Assembly (NCBI GenBank): GCA_020349865.1
Contig: CP070700.1
Span: forward strand, 3,396,595-3,418,676
Direction of reading: 5' to 3'
DNA from: Desulfobacteraceae bacterium
GTDB taxonomy: Bacteria; Desulfobacterota; DSM-4660; Desulfatiglandales; Desulfatiglandaceae
Length of the DNA: 22,082 nt
Shown here: piece by piece, positions 6,260 to 12,885 of the stretch
How positions within the stretch are numbered: the first letter of the stretch is position 1
How the letters are laid out: each line of letters begins with the position of its first letter
Translations under genes and position numbers: made by a program
Notes under the pieces: generated by a model
Told to the model about the DNA's origin: nothing
The model's input: the letters and a program-made list of their open reading frames with translations, nothing else
Database searches by the model: none

Positions 6260-7936
6260 ATGAATTCATTATGGGTATTATTATGGTGGATAGTAATTCT
6301 TGTTCTCGGCTACTGGGTTTACGCGCGATGGGCCAGTCGGAAGGTCTTTGAGGCAGATTCGAACAAGGCGACGCCGGCCAAGATGTATATGGACGGTGTT
6401 GACTTCATGCCTGCTAACAAGAATGTTCTTTTTGGGTTCCAGGTCAACTCCATTGCCGGAGCAGCCCCTATCATTGGTCCGATTGTGGCCCTCCAGTGGG
6501 GGTGGCTGCCGGCCATGCTCTGGTTGGGCTTTGGCGTTCTCTTTATTGGTTGGCTCCATGACTATTCCAGCGCCATGGTCTCCGTCCGGCATGACGGAGA
6601 GACTTTTGGGGCCATCAGCTACAAGCTGATATCTCCCCGGGCGCGGGGGATTTTGCTCATATTCATCTATTTTTACCTCCTTCTGGTCGCCGGCGCTTTC
6701 CTTCATATCATTACGAGCGGCCTTGTAGGTGATCCAACTGCTCCTTTTCCTATGCTCGTCGTGGTTGGCGTCGCCTTCCTGGTGGGCTATATGATATATA
6801 AGGCCAAAGTCAACATCATTGCCACGACGATCCTGGCCATTGTCCTGATATTTGTGGCGATCGGGCTTGGAAACTACCTCCAGATCAAAGCCTCTTACAC
6901 GGTGATGTTGGTCTGCATCTGCATCTTTGCTTACTTCAGCGCTGTTCTTCCGGTCTGGGTGTTTATCCAGCCTTACAACTACGCTTCTGTCTATGTTGTC
7001 TATTTTGGGATCATTTGCGGTATCATCGGTATCCTGTTCGGTGCCAAGCCCCTGACACTGCCGGTCTTTACCGGATGGAGCACTCCAATCGGGCCCCTCT
7101 GGCCCCTTCTTTTTGTTACCATTGCCTGTGGGGCTATATCAGGATGGCACAGCCTGGTCAATAGCACGGCCACGTCCAGGCAGATCGAGAACGAGTTGGA
7201 TGTGAGGCCGGTGTCCGCCGGCGCCATGTTTACCGAGTTTACCATCGGGATTATTGCCCTGATCGTTTGTGCCACAGCCTTTGCCGATAATGCCGGATAC
7301 TTGGAAGCACTTAAGGGAGGCCCTGTCGGCATCTTCAAGGTGAGTCTCGGCGCCGCCATTGGAGTTCTTGGAATCCCGGCTTCATACGCCAAATCTGTGG
7401 CCAGCGCCATGATCATCATTCTGGCTCTTACCGTGATTAATCTCGTCTTTCGGTTTATGAAGGTTGCCACAATTGAGCTGCTGGGAGATAAGGTCGGTAT
7501 CGCCAAAAACCACCACGTGGCCACGATCGCGGCACTGATTATAGCCTTTGTCCTGGTCAAAACCGGTTCATGGCTTTATATCTGGGTTCTTTTCGGAGGA
7601 GCGAATCAGCTTATGGCGGGACTGGCCCTGCTCCTGGTCACCCTCTATCTGGTCATCAAGGGGAAAAACTACAAAATAGCGATATACCCCATGTTCTTCA
7701 TGTATGTGACCACGGTAGCGGCACTATTCTACATGGTCTTCTGGAAGTTTCTCCCCTTGGTCTTTACCGGGAAGGTGGCGGGCGGAAAGATTGTCGGATA
7801 TCTCTTTTCGGCAGGACTTGGTATCGTGCTTATTATTCTCGCCTTGATCCTGGCCTGGGACGGCTACAAGGCCTTCCAGAAGTACAAGGCAGAATATGGT
7901 AAGGTCCCCGAAGAAGCCGCTGAGGCCAAGGCCTAA
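6260..7936 (+). CDS. cstA: CstA-family permease (carbon starvation protein A)
   Basis: A polytopic inner-membrane protein of 558 residues, shorter than the roughly 700-residue E. coli CstA but normal for the compact bacterial form. The N-terminal domain shows the CstA hallmarks: a first helix LLWWIVILVLGYWVYARW, then FGFQVNSIAGAAPIIGPIVA, and GWLHDYSSAMVSVRHDG. A second conserved zone has GWHSLVNSTATSRQIENE and GVLGIPASYAKSVASAM. CstA proteins import pyruvate or small peptides, probably with protons. I chose ATG 6260 rather than the in-frame ATG at 6227 because AGGAGGG lies 6-12 bases ahead of it and the membrane helix then starts directly. The gene stands alone in its transcript up to a hairpin at 7966. 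The small ybdD-type partner seen after E. coli cstA is absent; two other small genes follow instead. Confidence 0.92.
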   Translation: MNSLWVLLWWIVILVLGYWVYARWASRKVFEADSNKATPAKMYMDGVDFMPANKNVLFGFQVNSIAGAAPIIGPIVALQWGWLPAMLWLGFGVLFIGWLHDYSSAMVSVRHDGETFGAISYKLISPRARGILLIFIYFYLLLVAGAFLHIITSGLVGDPTAPFPMLVVVGVAFLVGYMIYKAKVNIIATTILAIVLIFVAIGLGNYLQIKASYTVMLVCICIFAYFSAVLPVWVFIQPYNYASVYVVYFGIICGIIGILFGAKPLTLPVFTGWSTPIGPLWPLLFVTIACGAISGWHSLVNSTATSRQIENELDVRPVSAGAMFTEFTIGIIALIVCATAFADNAGYLEALKGGPVGIFKVSLGAAIGVLGIPASYAKSVASAMIIILALTVINLVFRFMKVATIELLGDKVGIAKNHHVATIAALIIAFVLVKTGSWLYIWVLFGGANQLMAGLALLLVTLYLVIKGKNYKIAIYPMFFMYVTTVAALFYMVFWKFLPLVFTGKVAGGKIVGYLFSAGLGIVLIILALILAWDGYKAFQKYKAEYGKVPEEAAEAKA

Positions 7937-7965
7937 GGGCTTTTTTGATCTAAGAAATGACCATA

Positions 7966-8000
7966 GGGGGCCCGCCGTATGCGGAGCCCCCATATTTTCT
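7966..8000 (+). terminator. Hairpin terminator after cstA
   Basis: GGGGGC plus CCGC (7966-7975) pairs with GCGG, one bulged A, and GCCCCC (7981-7991), followed by ATATTTTCT. The stem is GC-rich and the tail moderately T-rich, which fits an intrinsic terminator 30 bases after the cstA stop. Confidence 0.65.
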
Positions 8001-8080
8001 AATCTTGCATTTGATTTCAATAGGTTTTAGGATTGATTTGTTATCCAGGCTATAAAACAGGGAAAGGTTGGGAGGGGCGA

Positions 8081-8341
8081 ATGGGAAAGAGAGGTTTCAT
8101 TCAAACGATCAAGGATTTCCTCTACGGCTTCTTCTTGTATGGCATGGTTTCCGGGATCTACGAAAAAAAGGGCGAGCTTGAGGATGTTTTCATGCTCCTT
8201 ATTGTGGGAGAAACGATCGGTGTACCGGTTTTCCCGGGGTTTTACCACTTGAGATTAGTACCTTACTGTGCTGCCCGGTTTCCCCGATGGAAGAAAAAAA
8301 CACTGAAACCCAAAGATCTTTTTGATCTCGTGCGTGATTGA
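8081..8341 (+). CDS. Small conserved-looking protein of unknown function, paralogue of the next gene
   Basis: An 86-residue protein that I do not recognise by function. ATG 8081 is preferred over an in-frame ATG at 8033 because GGGAGGGG lies just ahead of it. It opens with an amphipathic stretch (FIQTIKDFLYGFFLYGMVSG), continues with a hydrophobic segment VFMLLIVGETIGVPVFPGFY, and ends with the basic tail RFPRWKKKTLKPKDLFDLV. It aligns over most of its length with the protein at 8587: YG-x3-x-GM, ED/EH-x-F-x-L, G-x-x-x-G-(V/I)-P, YHLRLVPY/YSLRLLPH, and W-K-(K/R)-(K/R)-x-L-x-x-K-D-L. The pairing upstream of two GET3/ArsA-like ATPases suggests a membrane-associated partner or client of those ATPases; this is inference. 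Confidence 0.75.
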   Translation: MGKRGFIQTIKDFLYGFFLYGMVSGIYEKKGELEDVFMLLIVGETIGVPVFPGFYHLRLVPYCAARFPRWKKKTLKPKDLFDLVRD

Positions 8342-8586
8342 TTGACAAAATATACAGAGATTATTAAAAAACTGAAAAAAAAGCTCAGAGTATGAATTGA
8401 CCCCGTTGGTGAACCGAAATGTGGATTGATTTTTTGCAAGCCTATCATATCCCATAAAGTGGGCCCATCTATGATATCGGTATTTTTGCAATAACGGGCT
8501 AAAGATTTATCGGTAACAATTCTTAAAGCGACTTTTTCAGAGATCTCATAGAAGTCTATTTTCGATGGATCGGAGAAATTAACACG
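8342..8586 (+). other. Spacer between the two paralogous small genes
   Basis: No gene seen. The stretch is AT-rich and carries an imperfect hairpin: TATCATA (8443-8449) with TATGATA (8470-8476), enclosing CCCA (8451-8454) and TGGG (8460-8463). The spacer is long for an operon, so a second promoter or an RNA element is possible, but none was identified with confidence. Confidence 0.35.
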
Positions 8587-8877
8587 ATGGAAAAGAAAAT
8601 ACCAGAGCATGAAAAAGAGAGTGTTGGAGGTAAGATTGTCGGGTTTTTCAGGGATTTTACCTATGGCATGGCAACCCATGGCATGGCCCGCCAGGCACTG
8701 AAAACACGCTCCAGCATGGAGCACCTATTCATCCTCATCACCATGGGCGACATGCTTGGCATTCCGATACTTCCGCCTTACTATTCCCTCCGTCTTCTTC
8801 CACATGTTGTGCCTCAGATCACCACGTGGAAACGAAGGATGCTGAGGGAAAAGGACCTCATGGACAGCATGTATTAA
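8587..8877 (+). CDS. Small protein of unknown function, second paralogue, upstream of the ArsA/GET3-like pair
   Basis: A 96-residue protein starting at ATG 8587 with GGAG about 11 bases upstream. It is a diverged copy of the protein at 8081, with an extra charged N-terminus (MEKKIPEHEKESVGG) of about ten residues. The common core runs from YGMATHGMARQ through EHLFILITMGDMLGIPILPP to YYSLRLLPHVVPQITTWKRR, then REKDLMD. The Pro-rich hydrophobic middle could be a re-entrant membrane segment or a buried helical hairpin. It ends 92 bases before the first ATPase on the same strand and is likely cotranscribed with it. Function unknown. Confidence 0.78.
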   Translation: MEKKIPEHEKESVGGKIVGFFRDFTYGMATHGMARQALKTRSSMEHLFILITMGDMLGIPILPPYYSLRLLPHVVPQITTWKRRMLREKDLMDSMY

Positions 8878-8969
8878 ACCAGCCGCCCCGATTCACCCGA
8901 CCCTTCTTTCCAGATAGCGAGTGAGAAGGTTTTTTTGTGTAGGTTCACTTAGGTTAAAAAGGAGAGTTT

Positions 8970-9950
8970 ATGTCTCTTGCAGAGGTTTTTGAAAAGTATC
9001 CCAACCGCCGATACATTATGTATGGAGGAAAAGGAGGGCTTGGCAAGACCACCTTTTCGGCGGCAACAGCCTATTACCTGGCCAAGAAGGGAAAAAAGGT
9101 ACTCGTTTTCTCTGTTGACCCTCAGGCATCGCTCAGTGATATATTCGAGCGGGATATCTTCGGTAAGGGAAATATCGAGATCATGCAAAACCTGTTTGCC
9201 TGTGAGATAGATGCGGATCGGAGGATTCAGGACTATCAGGAAGAGATACGGCAGAAGATCCTTGATATGTATGGGATGAAAAAGATCCCTGAGGAAATAG
9301 AGAGTTATATAAGGGCCTCCTCCGCAGAGCCTGCCATGGAGGAGAGCGCCATTTTCGACGCGGTGGTAGACATTGTTGTAAAAGGGGATTTCGACTATTA
9401 CATATATGACCTGGTGCCCCTTGGCCATGCCCTTTATTATCTGAGCATGGCAGCCGTCTATGACGCGTGGCTGGAGAAGATAACGGGCCTGAGAGAGCAG
9501 ATGCGCGACTACGATAAGGCTATCGCAACCATGAAACGGGAGAAAACTGCAGAGGACGAAATATACAATGAGCTCATGTATATTAAGGATCGAATAGGAG
9601 CCTCCTCCAAGATCATGACAGACACTGAAAAGACCGCCTTCTTTTTTGTGGTTAATCCCGAGGAAATGACCATAGTGGATACTGAAAAGGCAGCACAACT
9701 CTTTTCCAAGTATGACGTACCGATCGCGGGTTATGTCGTGAACCGCGTCATCAATAGGGATTTGCTTAAGGAGAACATCCCTCTCTACCTGAAAAACAGG
9801 ATTGAAATGCAGGCAAATGCCCTGGACATGATAGATAAAAAACTGGCTTCCTCGGTACTTTCAAGGGTGCCGGAGTTCGATTCAGATATAAAAGGGCTTA
9901 ATACGATCAGGGATCTTGCGGAAGTGATGTTTGAGGAGAAATTGTCATGA
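8970..9950 (+). CDS. GET3/ArsA-like ATPase, first of a pair (switch II degenerate)
   Basis: A 326-residue cytosolic P-loop ATPase of the SIMIBI class. The deviant Walker A is GGKGGLGKTT (19-28) with the signature Lys21. Switch I reads SVDPQASLSDIF with the catalytic-type Asp at 50. The helical insert contains AEPAMEESAIFDAVVDI, matching the GIDEA/FxEV region of GET3. Switch II, normally DTAPTGHTLRLL, is DLVPLGHALYYL from Asp147, so the conserved Thr-Ala and Thr residues are changed. The Zn-binding CxxC of eukaryotic and archaeal GET3 is missing. A strong AAGGAGAG precedes the start. The last four bases overlap the next ATPase's start (ATGA), which implies coupled synthesis and probably a heterodimer. 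There are no ArsB/ArsR genes nearby, so arsenite export is unlikely. Confidence 0.85.
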   Translation: MSLAEVFEKYPNRRYIMYGGKGGLGKTTFSAATAYYLAKKGKKVLVFSVDPQASLSDIFERDIFGKGNIEIMQNLFACEIDADRRIQDYQEEIRQKILDMYGMKKIPEEIESYIRASSAEPAMEESAIFDAVVDIVVKGDFDYYIYDLVPLGHALYYLSMAAVYDAWLEKITGLREQMRDYDKAIATMKREKTAEDEIYNELMYIKDRIGASSKIMTDTEKTAFFFVVNPEEMTIVDTEKAAQLFSKYDVPIAGYVVNRVINRDLLKENIPLYLKNRIEMQANALDMIDKKLASSVLSRVPEFDSDIKGLNTIRDLAEVMFEEKLS

Positions 9951-10930
9951 ACAGTACAATGGCTGATTTTTTCAAGGAACACCCCGACATGCGCTATATC
10001 TACTTTGGGGGAAAAGGGGGCGTTGGCAAGACCGTGGTTGCGGCTGCATCAGCGCTCTGGATGGCCGGACAGGGTAAAAAGACACTTCTTGCATCTACGA
10101 ACCCCGTGCACAGTCTTTCGAACCTCTTCAAGCTTGACGTGTTTGGAAAACCTGTATTGATGCCGGGGACCGATAACCTTTATGTACAAGAGATAGACAC
10201 AAAAGATACCATAGAAAAATCAAAGAATGAGATCCGGGAAAAAATAAGCTGGTTTCTCAAGTTTGCTGACATCCCCACCAAGGCTGAGGACTTTATCGAG
10301 TCGGCTACCATGAACCCGGCCTTCGAAGAATCGGCAATGTTTGAGAACATGATCAATATCATATTCGAAGATGCCTACGAGTTTTATGTCTTTGATACTG
10401 CACCAACGGCAAATGCCAGAAGGCTACTGGGTATGTCCAAGGTCTATACCCTCTGGGTGGAAAAAATGGTTAACAGTCGAGAGGAGGCCAAATCCATGAG
10501 ATTGAGCCTCTCTTTTAGGAAAAAGAAGGTCGAGGACGAAGAAGACCCCCTCCTTGACTATCTTGTTACTTTCCGGGACCGAATCGAACACATGCGAGCC
10601 CTTCTGACTGATGAGAAGAAGAGCGCCTTCTTTTTTGTCACCCTTCTGGAGTCCCTCCCGATTGCAGTGATTCGCCGGTTTATAGGGTGGTTTGAGGACT
10701 TTGGTATACCGATCGGCGGCGTGATTATCAACCAAGCTATTGACAAGTCGCAAGTAGGAGAGGATTCGGCGGAATTCATTGTAAACCGCGTGAAGATGCA
10801 GGACAGGTATAGGGAAGAAGCAAACAGGTTGTTTAAAGATTTACGCGGGGAGATTCCCCTTTTTGAAAAAGAGGTAAGGGGCATGGAGATGGTGGCCAAG
10901 TTATCGGATGCCCTTTTCTCGGGGGCGTAA
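9947..10930 (+). CDS. GET3/ArsA-like ATPase, second of a pair (Asn in place of switch I Asp)
   Basis: A 327-residue paralogue of the upstream gene, overlapping it by 4 bases. The deviant Walker A is GGKGGVGKTV (21-30, Lys23). Switch I reads STNPVHSLSNLF, so residue 52 is Asn where GET3 and ArsA have Asp; in yeast Get3 the D57N change at the matching position blocks hydrolysis and traps ATP. Switch II is close to normal: DTAPTANARRLL (150-161). The remainder tracks GET3 well: LTDEKKSAFFFV, VIINQ, NRVKMQDRYREEANRLF, and EIPLFEKEVRGM near the C-terminus. No CxxC zinc motif is present. The two proteins have lost different parts of the catalytic machinery, which fits an asymmetric heterodimer; that is inference from the motifs. 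Confidence 0.85.
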   Translation: MNSTMADFFKEHPDMRYIYFGGKGGVGKTVVAAASALWMAGQGKKTLLASTNPVHSLSNLFKLDVFGKPVLMPGTDNLYVQEIDTKDTIEKSKNEIREKISWFLKFADIPTKAEDFIESATMNPAFEESAMFENMINIIFEDAYEFYVFDTAPTANARRLLGMSKVYTLWVEKMVNSREEAKSMRLSLSFRKKKVEDEEDPLLDYLVTFRDRIEHMRALLTDEKKSAFFFVTLLESLPIAVIRRFIGWFEDFGIPIGGVIINQAIDKSQVGEDSAEFIVNRVKMQDRYREEANRLFKDLRGEIPLFEKEVRGMEMVAKLSDALFSGA

Positions 10931-10945
10931 CCGCCATTGTATCGT

Positions 10946-11323
10946 CTAACAAGCGGTGCGGATGCTCTCGTCGATCAGGGACTCAAGTTCCTGGTGATCC
11001 CAGCCAATATAAGTTTTTTTTTGATCAACGATAAAGGCGGGAAATCGAAAAACCCTGTGTCTCAACTGCTTCCAGAGACCCAGGGGAGACTGCGCATCAA
11101 TCACCCGGATCCGAATCCGGTGCCGGTATAAAGAAGAAATCCTGTGTATCCACTTTGACAAATATTCCACAGCCTGCTTCCAATCATCAGGATATTCATT
11201 CGCACAGGCATTGCGGTGTTTTTGCTTTAATCCTAAAGAACTAATCATTAGACCACATCCCCGACAACTCATTTCCGTACTGGAAAGCATGGGGGCAATT
11301 ATCTCAACGTGTATCGGATTCAT
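10946..11323 (-). CDS. Small thioredoxin-fold-like protein with CxxC motif
   Basis: A 125-residue protein on the opposite strand, ending 15 bases from the second ATPase. ATG 11323 was chosen over an upstream in-frame start at 11431 because GGGAG lies about 8 bases ahead of it and the extra N-terminus looks random. It begins with a beta strand (HVEIIAP) and a Cys-Arg-Gly-Cys at 20-23, then a long charged helical part, a strand RIRVIDA, and FPAFIVDQKKTYIG (94-107), where Phe-Pro-Ala resembles the cis-Pro strand of thioredoxin-like proteins. This order suggests a thioredoxin or glutaredoxin-like fold with an enlarged middle. A redox or metal-binding role is possible. It ends in TAG. The family was not recognised precisely. 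Confidence 0.65.
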   Translation of the reverse strand: MNPIHVEIIAPMLSSTEMSCRGCGLMISSLGLKQKHRNACANEYPDDWKQAVEYLSKWIHRISSLYRHRIRIRVIDAQSPLGLWKQLRHRVFRFPAFIVDQKKTYIGWDHQELESLIDESIRTAC

Positions 11324-11490
11324 TTGCAAATTCTCCCATACAAGATTGCTGCTCGGAGCGCTTTTTACAATATACAATATAAATGCTATTCCTTTCTTTA
11401 CAAGATGTAATCGGGAAAATCTTGTTAACAAAAGCCTATTGGATAAGCTTTTGGGGTATCAGCTCAATAAACCGGGGCAACCTCGGAAAA

Positions 11491-11540
11491 CCCCCTCACC
11501 CAAACCCTCTCCCCCAAGGGGAGAGGGCGGGGTGAGGGGG
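11491..11540. repeat. REP-like double-stem palindrome
   Basis: CCCCCTCACC (11491-11500) pairs with GGTGAGGGGG (11531-11540). Inside it CCCTCTCCCC (11505-11514) pairs perfectly with GGGGAGAGGG (11518-11527) around a 3-base loop. This is a fuller version of the hairpin near 4887. It lies in the intergenic space between the thioredoxin-like gene and the FMN-binding protein gene. Confidence 0.8.
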
Positions 11541-11644
11541 ATGAACCCCTAATTATTGAACTTTCACCTTTTGAGCTTTGTTTGGGCATCCTGCTTTTTT
11601 CAGGGGCTTTGACCGAGAAAAAAGATTAAAAGAGGAGGATCATT

Positions 11645-12046
11645 ATGAATAGACAGGAATTGATGGCGTTATTCAACAAATACCCGAGAATTGGAACTCT
11701 TAGCACCGCTAACACCGAGGGGGAGGTCAATGTTGCTGTCTTCGGATCACCCCGCATGATTGACGAGAACACCATTGTCATGGGAATTGGTCGAAATCGG
11801 TCTTTTCGGAATCTTGAAAGAAACCCCAAGGCAGTTTTTATTGTCATGGAGCCGGGTGAAACAGTCATGGATTGGAAAGGGGCAAGAGTCTATCTTGAGG
11901 CAACTGACCTGGAAACCGAGGGTGACTTCTACGACGAGATCAAACAGAATATCGCCAAGGCAGCAGGCAAGCAGGCCGCTGACATGATCCATGCAGCTAT
12001 TCGTTTCAAGATTACAGAGGTGAGGCCGATTGTAGACACGAACTAG
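11645..12046 (+). CDS. Pyridoxamine 5'-phosphate oxidase family protein (FMN-binding split barrel)
   Basis: A 133-residue protein with the small split-barrel layout of the PNPOx-like family: an N-terminal helix RQELMALFNKYP, then IGTLSTANTEGEVNVAVFGSP with the conserved Thr-x-x-x-x-Gly-x-x-(N/H) turn, then TIVMGIGRNRSFRNLERNPKA (here split as TIVMGIGRNRSF and LERNPKA) typical of flavin phosphate binding, and VFIVMEPG. The length fits stand-alone FMN-binding members whose substrates are mostly unknown, rather than PdxH, which is longer. Ribosome binding site GAGGAGG lies 6 to 12 bases ahead. The TAG stop codon lies inside the left inverted repeat of the element at 12043, so the 3' end may have been reshaped by that insertion. 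It appears monocistronic. Confidence 0.85.
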   Translation: MNRQELMALFNKYPRIGTLSTANTEGEVNVAVFGSPRMIDENTIVMGIGRNRSFRNLERNPKAVFIVMEPGETVMDWKGARVYLEATDLETEGDFYDEIKQNIAKAAGKQAADMIHAAIRFKITEVRPIVDTN

Positions 12047-12194
12047 GAGGCTGTCCGAGGGGATGGCTATTTTTCCCAATCTCTGCGTCAGGCTCAAATT
12101 ATAATCCTCGAAATACTTCAATGTATTCCTGTGGTTAAAATTTTCGCCTTTCTTGATCTTGAACAAACTATCTCATTCTCGGACAAGCTCCTAG
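12043..12194. repeat. MITE-like element with 17-bp terminal inverted repeats
   Basis: CTAGGAGGCTGTCCGAG (12043-12059) matches the inverse of CTCGGACAAGCTCCTAG (12178-12194) at 15 of 17 positions. The element is about 152 bp and has no ORF of its own. CTAG at both ends could be part of the repeat or a target duplication. A related stretch follows at once: ATGGCTATTTTTCCCAATCT near 12063 resembles ATGGGTATTTTCCGCAATCT near 12208, so a second, decayed copy may lie next to it. Confidence 0.6.
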
Positions 12195-12668
12195 TGCCAA
12201 TCCATAAATGGGTATTTTCCGCAATCTCTGTGTGACACCACCTTCGGAGCGTGTTGTGGGTTGAAAGTTGAAAGGCCCTAAATCGTAAAGCTCCCCGACC
12301 AAAACCAGGCCATTCTGGTTCTTTTCGAAAATGCGTCAGGCTTTTGACTGACAGTCAATTCCCTGGCGCTTTACTTTTCTCTGACACCCGCCTCTTCCTA
12401 CGCATCATCATAATGATTACTTACCATCAATGAGACTTCCTCAATGTCTATATCTTATTGAAATCAAAGAGTTAATCCCAGACCTGAGTTGTCTCGTAAA
12501 TAACATTGAGATATAGCTGGCCAGCTGAAAAGGCTAAAATTATGGCATCTACGGCAACTATTTCCACCGAGCCTGTTCAACAAAAGAAAACAGACATGCA
12601 TGACGACTTAATGCGTAACTAATTGATATTATGATACATAATTGAGTAATAATACGTGCCGGATCAAT
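12195..12668 (+). promoter_or_regulatory. Upstream region of the prkA operon, palindromes but no gene
   Basis: No coding sequence is evident. Structures seen: a hairpin AACCAG/CTGGTT (12303-12320) with a short T-run, which could terminate the upstream transcript; the palindrome TTGACTGACAGTCAA (12344-12358); crossed complementary pairs CAATGT (12442-12447)/ACATTG (12503-12508) and CTATATCT (12448-12455)/AGATATAG (12509-12516); and the perfect palindrome AGCTGGCCAGCT (12515-12526). The last is about 145 bp upstream of a sigma54-type promoter, a usual distance for an enhancer-binding activator site. Confidence 0.45.
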
Positions 12669-12684
12669 CGGCACAGTTCTTGCG
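12669..12684 (+). promoter_or_regulatory. Sigma54-type promoter of the prkA-yeaH-spoVR cluster
   Basis: CGGCACAGTTCTTGCG contains the required GG (12670-12671) and GC (12682-12683) with exactly 10 bases between, and matches TGGCAC-N5-TTGC except for the first base. It lies about 200 bases before the prkA start. In E. coli, yeaGH is under NtrC/sigma54 control, which agrees with this call. Confidence 0.65.
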
Positions 12685-12885
12685 AAATCTTAAAAACGAC
12701 GCATAAGATTCCTTGCATCAATATCTGAACGAGACTGTGAAATCCACTTGCCAGCCCAAGGCTCGCGCAGAAACTGGACCCTGTACCTCGTAAACCCCTG
12801 CACTCTCATCAATTCTGGCTCTCATTTTTGGCAAGGCTTGGAACCATATCAACGGACATTAATCAAAAACAAAGGTGGAGGGAAA

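Noticed and set aside
8970..10930. Arsenite efflux operon
   Set aside because: The ATPases resemble ArsA/GET3, but there is no arsB, arsR, arsD or arsC nearby and no ArsA-type metal Cys residues were seen.
12748..12885. 46-codon N-terminal extension of prkA
   Set aside because: No ribosome binding site at 12748, the sequence is unlike PrkA, and ATG 12886 has a strong GGTGGAGGG upstream.
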